NCBI RefSeq assembly: GCF_022549775.1 | Contig: NZ_JAKZGP010000007.1 | Span: 48,714-112,713 of the forward strand | Source: Belliella filtrata | GTDB taxonomy: Bacteria > Bacteroidota > Bacteroidia > Cytophagales > Cyclobacteriaceae | DNA: 64,000 bases | Direction: 5' to 3' | Shown here: positions 1-8,725 of the stretch, one piece after another | Numbering within the stretch: the stretch's first letter is position 1 | How the letters are laid out: every line of letters starts with the position of its first letter | Program-made: the position numbers and the translations under genes | Notes under the pieces: generated by a model | Databases searched by the model: none | What the model was told of the DNA's origin: nothing | Seen by the model: only the letters and a program-made list of their open reading frames with translations

Positions 1-2
1 GG

Positions 3-860
3 ATTACAAACTTATCATATTGGGGTTTCAACCAGTATATCACGCAAAGAGCTTTGGCTGCCAAGAGTTTAGATGAAGCACAAAAAGGGATGATTTTCGC
101 TGGTTTCTTGAAGTTATTGATGCCACTTATCGTTGTGATCCCTGGTATAGCTGCCTTGGTTATTGTAAATAATGGAATTGACGCTGGTTTTGTAGAGTCG
201 ATGAAAGATCCAGTTACTGGAATCATCAAGTCTGATAGAGCATACCCTACACTATTACAATTACTTCCTGTTGGACTTAAGGGTCTTGCTTTCGCAGCAT
301 TGACTGCGGCAATTATTTCTTCACTTGCTTCCATGGCAAATAGTACATCGACTATATTTACCATGGATATTTACAAGAAGTACTTTGGACAAGATGCTTC
401 TGAATCCAAGCAAGTGAAAGTAGGTAGAATCACCGCTGTAGTTGCATTTATTATTGCTGCGATCATAGCACCAGCTTTGGGTCAACTGGATCAAGCATTC
501 CAGTTTATTCAGGAATACACAGGTTTTGTTTCTCCAGGTGTTTTTGCCATTTTCTTCTTTGGTGTATTCTGGAAAAAAACCACATCCAATGCAGCCTTGA
601 CAGGAGCAGCTTTGAGTATTCCACTTTCTGTGGTATTGAAAGAATTCTGGCCTTCTCTTCCTTTCCTAGATAGAATGGGTATTGTATTCTTGGTACTTGC
701 AGCCTTGATGATCATCATCAGTTTGCTAGAAGGTAAAGGAAAAGATCATCCAAATAGTATTGATGTCAGTGGAGACTTGTTCAAGACGAGTGCAGGTTTC
801 AAAGTGGGAGCATTTATCATTACTTTGATCACTGCAGCACTTTACATTGTGTTTTGGTAA
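3..860 (+). CDS. Sodium/solute symporter (SSS family), C-terminal part
   Basis: The frame is open from base 3, so the gene begins before the window and 285 residues are visible. The first residues contain WGFNQYITQRALAAKS, a segment typical of SGLT-like sodium:sugar symporters of the SSS family just after a transmembrane helix. About seven further hydrophobic helices follow, ending in a helix close to the C-terminus. The family couples inward sodium flow to uptake of sugars or other organic solutes across the inner membrane. The substrate cannot be read from this part. A strong hairpin terminator follows about 100 bases after the stop. Family assignment is firm; substrate is unknown. Confidence 0.88.
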   Translation: MTNLSYWGFNQYITQRALAAKSLDEAQKGMIFAGFLKLLMPLIVVIPGIAALVIVNNGIDAGFVESMKDPVTGIIKSDRAYPTLLQLLPVGLKGLAFAALTAAIISSLASMANSTSTIFTMDIYKKYFGQDASESKQVKVGRITAVVAFIIAAIIAPALGQLDQAFQFIQEYTGFVSPGVFAIFFFGVFWKKTTSNAALTGAALSIPLSVVLKEFWPSLPFLDRMGIVFLVLAALMIIISLLEGKGKDHPNSIDVSGDLFKTSAGFKVGAFIITLITAALYIVFW

Positions 861-958
861 GATTCAGACAGAATAAGTTTCAGTAGTATTGTTTTGTATA
901 ATACTATTGATTCTTGTAAAAGTTAAAATAGATATAAGGATTTGTCCTTATAACTTAC

Positions 959-1004
959 AAACCCTCAAGATTTTCATGTTTTATGGAAAATTTTGAGGGT
1001 TTTT
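959..1004 (+). terminator. Rho-independent terminator of the symporter gene
   Basis: The arm AACCCTCAAGATTTTC and its complement GAAAATTTTGAGGGTT enclose a loop of about ten bases, and the right arm runs into TTTTTC. The ATG at 983 lies in the loop, which argues against it being the start of the next gene. Confidence 0.85.
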
Positions 1005-1096
1005 CTTTGGTATGGCTTGAAAGTTGTGTGGAATTACAAAAGCAAATATTTTTCATTTTGCCAAAACAATTATTCACCTTTTACCACAAAACGAAT

Positions 1097-2620
1097 ATGC
1101 CAATTATAGGAGAAATTATTAAAAGATCTGTAGAAACAGTAGATAAGATTTTTACCAATCCAAATCCAAAAGAAGCACAGCAAAAAGTTTTGGAAAGTTT
1201 GTTGTCGAAAGCCAAAAACACAGCATTTGGGAAGTATTATCAATTTGAGAATATTCTAAAATCTTCAGATATCAGAGCTTCTTTCGCTGCAGAAGTGCCT
1301 TATTTCAATTATGATCAATTGCGAGATGAATGGTGGCAAAAAGTAATAGATGGTGGTGAAGATGTCACTTGGCCAGGGAAAGTCAAGTACTTTGCAGTCT
1401 CAAGCGGAACGACTTCCACCAAAAAGCACATACCCGTAACCGATGAAATGCTTCAGTCCATTAGAAGGGCGGGAATGCAACAGATCAAGGGTATTGCTGA
1501 TTTTGATCTTCCAGCAACTTTTTTTGAAAAGGAAATACTCATGTTTGGGAGTAGCACCAATTTGAAAGAAGTAAATGGGCACCTTGAGGGAGAGATTAGT
1601 GGAATTAGTGCAAGTCAAATTCCTTATTGGTTTGAAGGATTCTACAGACCAGGCAAAGATATTTCGGCCATAGATGATTGGGATGAACGTGTAGAGGCTT
1701 TGGCGAAAGAGTCTGGGAATTGGGATATAGGAGCTATTTCTGGGATTCCTTCTTGGATAGAACTTATGCTCAAACGTGTGATAGCGCATCACAATGCTGA
1801 GACAATCCATGATGTGTGGCCAAACTTTCAGGTGTATACCTCAGGTGGGGTGGCATTTGAACCTTACAGAAAGTCTTTTGAAAAGCTTTGTGGAAAAGAA
1901 ATCACAGTTATTGATACTTACCTAGCTTCTGAAGGTTATTTGGCTACACAGCTTCGTAAAGAGACTGATGCTATGGCGTTAATCACGGATAATGGTGTCT
2001 ATTTTGAATTCGTACATTTCACACCTGAAAATATGAATGAAGATGGAAGCATCAATCCAGAAGCTAAAGTAGTCAATATAGAAAATGTAGAGGAGGGGAA
2101 AGATTATGTGTTATTGATTAGTACGGTGTCTGGGGCATGGAGATATATGATTGGTGATACGATTACTTTTACAGATAAAGATCGTGCTGAAATAAAGATC
2201 ACAGGGAGGACTAAACACTTTTTGAACGTCGTTGGCTCGCACTTGTCGGTGATTCAGATGAACCAAGCCATGGAAAAGCTTAGCGATGAGTTTGACTGCC
2301 AGATTAAAGAGTTTACAGTGGCAGCAGTAGAGCAGGATGATGAGTACAGGCACAGATGGTACTTGGGAGTAGATTGTGAGAAGTCCCTGGATGAAAATCA
2401 GATCGCAGAGCGACTAGATGATCTACTCAAGGAGAATAACAAAAACTACAAAGTAGCCAGGGGTAAGGCTTTGAAGCATATAGAGGTAAGAATAGTGACT
2501 GACGAAATGTTCAGAAAGTGGACGGAAGACACCAAGCAAAAGGGAGGTCAGGTAAAAGTGCCTCGTGTGATGAAAGCGGAAGATTTTAAAGAGTGGGAAG
2601 CATATGTATCCGAGCACTGA
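1097..2620 (+). CDS. GH3 auxin-responsive-promoter family protein (acyl-adenylating enzyme)
   Basis: A 507-residue protein of the GH3 family, a branch of the ANL adenylating enzymes that activate a carboxylate with ATP and conjugate it to an amine. Seen in the sequence: an N-terminal region with TAFGKYY, the phosphate-binding segment YFAVSSGTTSTKKHIPVT, the central YTSGGVAFEPY, and the C-terminal IGDTITFTDKDRAEIKITGRTK hinge. I chose ATG 1097 (MPIIGEIIKRS); the earlier in-frame ATG at 983 sits in the terminator loop of the gene upstream and its extra 38 residues do not resemble the family. Bacterial members are common in Bacteroidota but their substrates are mostly unknown. The next gene converges on it with 2 bp between them. 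Confidence 0.85.
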   Translation: MPIIGEIIKRSVETVDKIFTNPNPKEAQQKVLESLLSKAKNTAFGKYYQFENILKSSDIRASFAAEVPYFNYDQLRDEWWQKVIDGGEDVTWPGKVKYFAVSSGTTSTKKHIPVTDEMLQSIRRAGMQQIKGIADFDLPATFFEKEILMFGSSTNLKEVNGHLEGEISGISASQIPYWFEGFYRPGKDISAIDDWDERVEALAKESGNWDIGAISGIPSWIELMLKRVIAHHNAETIHDVWPNFQVYTSGGVAFEPYRKSFEKLCGKEITVIDTYLASEGYLATQLRKETDAMALITDNGVYFEFVHFTPENMNEDGSINPEAKVVNIENVEEGKDYVLLISTVSGAWRYMIGDTITFTDKDRAEIKITGRTKHFLNVVGSHLSVIQMNQAMEKLSDEFDCQIKEFTVAAVEQDDEYRHRWYLGVDCEKSLDENQIAERLDDLLKENNKNYKVARGKALKHIEVRIVTDEMFRKWTEDTKQKGGQVKVPRVMKAEDFKEWEAYVSEH

Positions 2621-2622
2621 GG

Positions 2623-3195
2623 TTAGTCAGCCACGGATTTGTTTTCCATAAGGTACATGATCTCTTCTGGCGGGAGGTATAGTCTTTTTATTTTTTCAAT
2701 ATAAGCCTCTGGCATACCTGCCTGATGCAGGATAAAGTCCTTGGTGGCTAAGATATAGTCACCAAGGCCATGATCTACAGCGTAGGTGTCGGCTACTCTT
2801 TCCGCCGATATGATAAAGGACTTAGATGTCAAGTACCCGATTCCGAAAAGGATCATTGACCAATTACTTCTATTAAGGTAGTCGGATATATGTCCAAGTT
2901 CATGGCCAATCCAGCCTATAAGTACATCCTCAGGAAGGTCTTCAATGGGCATGGTGACACCTTTTAGGGTAAAGCACCTACTGATATTTATGAGATAGGT
3001 TCGTTTTTTTCTTCTACCAAACATGGTAGTGAACTTTGGTTGAGCTTGCATGACGGATTTTCTAATGTTTTCATTGAATCGAAATTCAATGGTGACATCT
3101 GCCAAGTCAGGATAAAAATCAAGGGTTTTGATGATCACATGCTTAAGTTCATTAGGCATGCTATTTTGTATGTATTTGGTCTCTGTGATTTTCAT
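2623..3195 (-). CDS. Small putative zinc metalloprotease, M48-like
   Basis: A 190-residue protein with a clear zinc-binding HExxH motif, H98-E-L-G-H102, inside GWIGHELGHISDYL, and a likely third ligand in SAERVADTYAVDHG (E132 or D136), the pattern of gluzincins such as M48 and related minimal peptidases. There is no signal peptide; a short hydrophobic stretch follows the motif (MILFGIGYL). The length is that of a bare catalytic domain. It is convergent with the GH3-type gene and divergent from the regulator gene downstream. The metallopeptidase fold is well supported; cellular role and substrate are unknown. Confidence 0.65.
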   Translation of the reverse strand: MKITETKYIQNSMPNELKHVIIKTLDFYPDLADVTIEFRFNENIRKSVMQAQPKFTTMFGRRKKRTYLINISRCFTLKGVTMPIEDLPEDVLIGWIGHELGHISDYLNRSNWSMILFGIGYLTSKSFIISAERVADTYAVDHGLGDYILATKDFILHQAGMPEAYIEKIKRLYLPPEEIMYLMENKSVAD

Positions 3196-3428
3196 ATGTT
3201 CTTAGATTTACATTTAATAACTATGAACTGGGTTCAATGTTAACCTTAATTTCATACTCCGAAATTTTCAAATTGATGGTGACTAATTTTTTTTAATCAT
3301 GTTCTGATGTTGAATTAAGTGAATTGAGCATTCTTGGAACATCCATTTTGTCCTGACATTGGGATAGTTTTTGTTTTAAACATCATAATTTGTTCATATA
3401 GCTATCCTATTGTTTTTGAATTAGCTAC

Positions 3429-3462
3429 TTAGACAATAATTCATTTTCTTTAGACAATAATT
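3429..3462 (+). promoter_or_regulatory. Paired direct repeat, likely operator of the hybrid regulator
   Basis: The 13-mer TTAGACAATAATT occurs at 3429-3441 and again at 3450-3462, so the shared AGACAATAAT cores start exactly 21 bp apart, two helical turns. A GAACTTTG sequence resembling a Bacteroidota -7 element follows about 10 bp later. A matching pair lies before the lipoprotein-susCD operon at 7684-7714. Confidence 0.6.
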
Positions 3463-3500
3463 AACGAAGCTGAACTTTGTTCTGACGTTATTTGAAGGTA

Positions 3501-6500
3501 ATGAACATTAAACCCATCATAATCTTTTTCTTATTATTCAGTTTTGGACAATACCTATTTGCCCAACAGGATAACTATATCATCAAAAGTCTTACCATAG
3601 AAGGCGGACTATCAAATAATCATGTCACCGCTGTTTTAGAGGATTCCAAAGGATTCATTTGGGTTGCGACTTATGATGGGTTGAACAGGTGGAACGGATA
3701 TGGATTTGAAATTTTTAAGAAGGACAGTAGTGACCCGAATTCTATTTCTGGGAATTTTATTTACAGCCTCGCTGAAGATAGAAAAGGAAATATTTGGATA
3801 GGAACCAATAATGCTGGTTTGGTAAGGTACAATTTGGCAGAAGATAGGTTTTACAGATATTATACAGAACCAGGGAGTGAAAATTCTATACCAGGGAACA
3901 TTATCCGATGTCTAAAGGTAGACTTAAACGGAAATGTTTGGATTGGGACTAATTATGGTTTGGCTAAATACCAGTCGGGCACTGATGACTTCAAACGCTA
4001 TTCTTTTCCTACTGGTATGTCCAACGATTTGGTTTTAGATACCAGAAGAATCATTGACTCAAATTCCATTGAAATTATAGTTCAAAATAGCTTAGGGATT
4101 TTTACTTTAAACACTGAAAATGATCTTATTAATAAATTAAGTTTGAAGGTAAACGGTTTTGATGATTTAAAAATTAGTCACACCAGCCCTATATTTTTTG
4201 ATAGCTATGAGAACCTTTGGATAGCAAGCTCGAAAGGATTGATCAAAAGAGACTCTACTGGGAGTGTTGAGGTTTTTGAAAACCAGCCAAATAATCCGAG
4301 GAGCTTAAGTAGCAATTCAATTTCACAGATTTTTGAAGATAGTAAAAAGAACCTGTGGATAGGTACGACAAATAAAGGGTTGAATCTTTATGATAGATTG
4401 CAAGGTGAATTTGTGGTATTTCGTGAAAGTAATCTTTTGGATAATGATATAAGCAATGATATCATTACGCATATTACAGAGGATTCGCATTCAAATCTTT
4501 GGGTAGCTACTCAGGAAGGGGGAGTGAATGTGTTGAGTAAAAACCAAAGCCCTTTTATGTTTTTTAGTCACAATCACCAAGATAAATTCTCTTTGAGTAG
4601 TAATAAAATTGGTTCAATTTGGGAAGATAAAAATGGCATAATTTGGATTGGAACTAAGGAAGGAGGAATAAATAAGTATAGCCAATCTACCAATACCTTC
4701 GATAGGTATCACCTCAACACACCAGCTCATGCATCTAGCGTATTAGGTATTGTATGCGCTGATTCAGACAAACTTTTTGCAGCGGGATGGGATATGGGAT
4801 TGTATAGTTTTGATAAAAGAAATGGTCGCTTTGAAGATCTCATGAAAGGACGGGGGGCTGGTGTCAAGTCTTTGTCTACTAATGTAAAAGGCCTTCTAAG
4901 AGATTTTAAAGGCAATGTATGGTTGGCTACTCATGAAAAGAAGGGGATTACAGTATATGATGCAAAATCTGATCAGTTTTATAATGCAGACAATGTTGGA
5001 GACTTTGATCCTATTTTGTTAGGAGTAGAATATGCGGTTTCTTTTATGGAGGATAGTAAGGGTAGGTTATGGATAGTGACTTACGCTGGAATATACATGT
5101 ATGATCACAAAGTCCATAATATCAAGCATGTGGAAAACGATTCTGAAACTTTAAGTTCAAATTATTGCTTTGATATCATGGAAGACGCCAAAGGGAATAT
5201 TTGGGTTGGAAGTGCAGGAGGGTTAGATCAGATCTTTGTAGAGAATGATGGCCTTAAAGTCAAAAGATGGAATGAAGTAGAAGATCTGCCTATCAATATA
5301 AAAGGGCTACTGGAAGATGATAGAGGAGATTTTTGGTTGAGTTCCAATCAAGGTTTGACAAAATGGAATCACCAAAATAGCCAGATAAAGCATTATAGGA
5401 TCAATAAGGAGATTCCAAACCAGGAGTTTTATGAACGATCCAGGCTGAAATCCAAAGCTGGCGAATTGTATTTTGGAGGTATTCATGGTTTGCTGAAATT
5501 TCATCCAGATAGCTTGATAGATCAGGAGAATAGCCCTAAAGTATATGTGGTGGATTTCCAGCTCTTCAATAAATCACAAAAAGCTGGAGTAGAAGATTCT
5601 CCAATCAAGAAGTCGATCATAGAAACAAACTTTATTGAGCTAGCGCATGATCAGTCTGTTATGACTTTTGAGTTTGCAGGTCTAGATTTTAGACCTTTCC
5701 AAAGGCTAGAGTATGCATACAAAATGGAAGGCTTTGATGAAGAATGGTATTTCGTTGGTGAAAAAAGATTTGCTACCTACACCAACTTACCTCCTGGTAG
5801 TTATACGTTCAAGGTTCAGTTGGCTGAGGGATCTGAGTTGAAGGATTCTGGAGTGGCTATTGAAATACTTATACATCCACCGTTTTGGTTGACCCCTTGG
5901 GCTTATTTTGCTTATTTCTGTTTCATCATTGCTGTTTTTTATTTTTTTAGAAAAAGTATATTATATCGAGCTCAATTGAGGAATGAGCTAAAACTTGAAA
6001 AGATTCAAATCAAAAATGTTACTGAGACAAATTTGATGAAATTGAGATTTTTCACTAACGTTTCACATGAATTCCGAACACCTTTGACACTGATAAAAGC
6101 TCCTATCGAAAAGCTAAAATCAGAAAAGACATTAGGTGATGAAGAAAAGCAATATCACTTTGATTTAATTCAAAGAAATACTGATAAACTGCTTAAACTG
6201 GTAGATCAGCTCATGGATTATCGAAAAATGGAAGCAGGAAGCCTTGTCCTGGAAACATCTCAAGGAGATATTGTTGCATTTGCCAATAAAGTTTGGGCAA
6301 TATTTGAGGTGTTAGCCGCAAAGAAGCATATTACTTATACTTTTGAGTCAAAAGTTCAGAAAATTCACATGACTTTTGATGCAGATAAATTGGATAAAAT
6401 CATAAGTAATTTACTATCTAATGCTTTTAAAAATACCAAGGAACATGGACACATTACACTGATTGTGGATGTGTTAGAATTAGAAAATGAATCAGAAAAG

Positions 6501-7583
6501 TTAGTTTCGATTTCAGTAAAAGATAATGGTGTTGGTATTCCAAAGAAAGACTTGAAGCGTATATTTGAAAGGTTCTATAGTGCACAGCAAAATGAAGAGG
6601 ATGCATCAAGCGGTACAGGTATTGGGTTGGCACTTTCACAAGAGTTAGCAGAATTACACAATGGCAAGATCACAGTGACTTCAAAGAAAGGAGAAGGGTC
6701 AGTATTTTCTCTCCTGATTCCACTCAATGTTCAAAGTGTTTCGCAAAAACCAATCAATAAAGTCGATGTAATTCTGGAGTATAAGCAAGAGCATGATGCC
6801 AATGTCCATAACTTAAAGAAAACCTCACTTTCTCGTATACTCGTACTGGAAGATGATACTGAACTAGCAGAATTCATTGCCAATGAGCTTAAAGACACTT
6901 ATGAAGTCCTGCTTGCAAAGAATGGAGTTGAAGGTTTGAGAATGGCAACATTGGATATGCCTCAGCTTATCATAAGTGATATCACTATGCCAGAAATGGA
7001 TGGATTGGAATTTTGTAAAAAAATTAAAGAGGACGAGTTGACTAGTCACATTCCTGTGATATTACTTACCGCGCGGTATGCTCAAGATGTAAAGCTAGAG
7101 GGGTTGAAGTCTGGAGCAGATGATTATATTGTTAAGCCTTTCAACCTAGAAATCCTCAAGTCCAGGGTTTCGAATCTATTGAGTTCCAGAAAGGAACTTG
7201 CTAAAAAGTTCAGAGAAAGTCAAAGTTTTGAATTTGATTCTAATTCTATTGAAGATAGTGATGGGAAACTGATTCAATCAATTATTGATATCATTTTGCA
7301 GAACATTGAACAAGAAAAAATCAATGCAGATTTTATTGCAGAGCGAGTTAACATGAGCAGATCTTTGGTGTATTTGAAAGTAGAAGCTTTGACTGGCCAG
7401 TCTGTCAATGAGTTTGTAAGAAATATTAGGTTAAAGAAGTCAATGCAGCTTTTAAAAGAAAGCTCAAAGAATATTACTGAAATCGCATATGCTGTTGGAT
7501 TCAGCAGTCAATCATATTTTTCAAGATCTTTTGTCAAGCAGTTTGGTATTTCTCCAAAAGAATATAAAAACAAACAAGGGTAA
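3501..7583 (+). CDS. Hybrid two-component system regulator of the polysaccharide utilisation locus
   Basis: A 1360-residue one-protein signalling system. In order: a signal sequence; about 14 Reg_prop blades (WIGT/WVAT followed by GL or G) forming two periplasmic beta-propellers to about residue 680; a Y_Y_Y domain (YAYKMEGFDEEWYFVG); one membrane helix near 800-825; HisKA with NVSHEFRTPLTL (phospho-acceptor H856); HATPase with NLLSNAF and DNGVGI; a receiver domain with D1160 in IISDITMPEMDG; and a C-terminal AraC-type helix-turn-helix ending IAYAVGFSSQSYFSRSF. All key residues are present. I start at ATG 3501; TTG 3492 is in frame but gives a poorer signal sequence. It lies directly before the glycan operon it presumably activates on sensing an oligosaccharide. 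Confidence 0.95.
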   Translation: MNIKPIIIFFLLFSFGQYLFAQQDNYIIKSLTIEGGLSNNHVTAVLEDSKGFIWVATYDGLNRWNGYGFEIFKKDSSDPNSISGNFIYSLAEDRKGNIWIGTNNAGLVRYNLAEDRFYRYYTEPGSENSIPGNIIRCLKVDLNGNVWIGTNYGLAKYQSGTDDFKRYSFPTGMSNDLVLDTRRIIDSNSIEIIVQNSLGIFTLNTENDLINKLSLKVNGFDDLKISHTSPIFFDSYENLWIASSKGLIKRDSTGSVEVFENQPNNPRSLSSNSISQIFEDSKKNLWIGTTNKGLNLYDRLQGEFVVFRESNLLDNDISNDIITHITEDSHSNLWVATQEGGVNVLSKNQSPFMFFSHNHQDKFSLSSNKIGSIWEDKNGIIWIGTKEGGINKYSQSTNTFDRYHLNTPAHASSVLGIVCADSDKLFAAGWDMGLYSFDKRNGRFEDLMKGRGAGVKSLSTNVKGLLRDFKGNVWLATHEKKGITVYDAKSDQFYNADNVGDFDPILLGVEYAVSFMEDSKGRLWIVTYAGIYMYDHKVHNIKHVENDSETLSSNYCFDIMEDAKGNIWVGSAGGLDQIFVENDGLKVKRWNEVEDLPINIKGLLEDDRGDFWLSSNQGLTKWNHQNSQIKHYRINKEIPNQEFYERSRLKSKAGELYFGGIHGLLKFHPDSLIDQENSPKVYVVDFQLFNKSQKAGVEDSPIKKSIIETNFIELAHDQSVMTFEFAGLDFRPFQRLEYAYKMEGFDEEWYFVGEKRFATYTNLPPGSYTFKVQLAEGSELKDSGVAIEILIHPPFWLTPWAYFAYFCFIIAVFYFFRKSILYRAQLRNELKLEKIQIKNVTETNLMKLRFFTNVSHEFRTPLTLIKAPIEKLKSEKTLGDEEKQYHFDLIQRNTDKLLKLVDQLMDYRKMEAGSLVLETSQGDIVAFANKVWAIFEVLAAKKHITYTFESKVQKIHMTFDADKLDKIISNLLSNAFKNTKEHGHITLIVDVLELENESEKLVSISVKDNGVGIPKKDLKRIFERFYSAQQNEEDASSGTGIGLALSQELAELHNGKITVTSKKGEGSVFSLLIPLNVQSVSQKPINKVDVILEYKQEHDANVHNLKKTSLSRILVLEDDTELAEFIANELKDTYEVLLAKNGVEGLRMATLDMPQLIISDITMPEMDGLEFCKKIKEDELTSHIPVILLTARYAQDVKLEGLKSGADDYIVKPFNLEILKSRVSNLLSSRKELAKKFRESQSFEFDSNSIEDSDGKLIQSIIDIILQNIEQEKINADFIAERVNMSRSLVYLKVEALTGQSVNEFVRNIRLKKSMQLLKESSKNITEIAYAVGFSSQSYFSRSFVKQFGISPKEYKNKQG

Positions 7584-7682
7584 ACAGGATAAATCTGAAT
7601 TGTTTTTTTAGCAGCTATTTTTCTCAATTCAAGCCCTTGAATCTGATCTTAAATTACTTTTAATGAGATGTTTACGGTGTGT

Positions 7683-7714
7683 AAGACAATAATGAATTAA
7701 ATTTAAACAATATT
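7683..7714 (+). promoter_or_regulatory. Paired direct repeat upstream of the glycan operon
   Basis: AGACAATAAT at 7684-7693 is identical to the repeat core before the regulator gene. Exactly 21 bp further on, 7705-7714 reads AAACAATATT, 8 of 10 bases the same. The pair ends 67 bp before the lipoprotein ATG, consistent with an activator site. No convincing -33/-7 promoter spacing was found. Confidence 0.6.
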
Positions 7715-7781
7715 GAATCCCTTTTTTTGCATGACAAATTAAAATTGTACCCATATAATTTTAACAATAAAACCTAAAATA

Positions 7782-8654
7782 ATGAGTACAATTACTAAAC
7801 ATGCAAGACTTCTTGCCATGGCACTGATCACTACGCTGGTCTATGGTGCATGTGTAGAAGAGGGGGGAGATCTCGAACTTCCAGAACCAGGAGAATTGAT
7901 TGCCACATCAAGCACAAATAGTGTGATGGCGGGAGAGATAGTGACTTTTAAAGATCAATCCACAAAAGTTCATACCAGAAGATGGAGTTTTCAAGGAGGT
8001 ACTCCAGCGGTATCAGAAGACCAAGAAGTTGATGTGATTTTTGAAAGAGGTGGCACATTCATCGCTACATTAGATGTGACTTATAGAGATAACCTCACTG
8101 ACTCCAAAAATTTTACGATAGAAGTGGAGGGATTGCCAGAGCCAGAAGTACAGCGGATAGGATTTTATACAGAAAATCCAGCGATTACAGCCATGGTCAG
8201 TGTAAATATTCAAAGAAATAATCAGTTTACTATTACTGAAGTAGAGACTAATGCCTTTGAAGGAACCAAGGCATTGGCACTTACGATAGATGGGTCTTCT
8301 GATTGGGCTATGGCATCGATTACCCCACAGTCTGGACCTGTTGATCTTAGTGATTACGAGGATGGTTTTTACAATGTAGCGATGAAATCTACTAGTAATG
8401 GAGAATTTTTGATTAGGTTTCAAAGTGCAGGGCAAAATGCAATCTTGAAATTTACCGCATCAGGTGAAGAATACGGATTCAAAAGAGATGGTAACTGGCA
8501 CAAACTATCCATTCCTATTGCAGACTTTAAAGCTGCCAACAATAGTTTGAATTTAAGCGCAATCAACAACTTGCTAGTATTCAGAAGCGAGGGGGATGTT
8601 AGAAATGCCAATAACTATGATTTTTATATTGATGACTTCTATATATCTAAATAG
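7782..8654 (+). CDS. Surface glycan-binding lipoprotein, PKD domain plus carbohydrate-binding-like domain
   Basis: A 290-residue exported lipoprotein. The N-terminus has a hydrophobic stretch ending in a lipobox-like YGAC at about residues 21-24. A PKD domain follows (about 35-115; VMAGEIVTFKDQST, RRWSFQGGTP, GTFIATLDVTY). The C-terminal half (about 125-290) looks like a jelly-roll carbohydrate-binding domain, with a typical ending NNYDFYIDDFYISK. Proteins of this build are surface glycan-binding partners of SusCD systems. It lies 71 bp upstream of the susC start and is the first gene of the operon; in most such loci the binding protein comes after susD, so the order is slightly unusual. The ligand is inferred to be xylan from the GH10 gene downstream. 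Confidence 0.7.
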   Translation: MSTITKHARLLAMALITTLVYGACVEEGGDLELPEPGELIATSSTNSVMAGEIVTFKDQSTKVHTRRWSFQGGTPAVSEDQEVDVIFERGGTFIATLDVTYRDNLTDSKNFTIEVEGLPEPEVQRIGFYTENPAITAMVSVNIQRNNQFTITEVETNAFEGTKALALTIDGSSDWAMASITPQSGPVDLSDYEDGFYNVAMKSTSNGEFLIRFQSAGQNAILKFTASGEEYGFKRDGNWHKLSIPIADFKAANNSLNLSAINNLLVFRSEGDVRNANNYDFYIDDFYISK

Positions 8655-8725
8655 AATGAGCATTGAATTGTCCCAGATTGCAAATCCCGAAGATAGAAAA
8701 AAGTAAAACCAAAATAACCAATCCA

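Noticed and set aside
983..1096. N-terminal extension of the GH3-type gene from the ATG at 983
   Set aside because: The ATG lies in the loop of the preceding terminator and the added residues do not resemble the family.
1400..1810. A long antisense open frame inside the GH3-type gene
   Set aside because: It lies wholly within a confident gene and its composition is that of a shadow frame.
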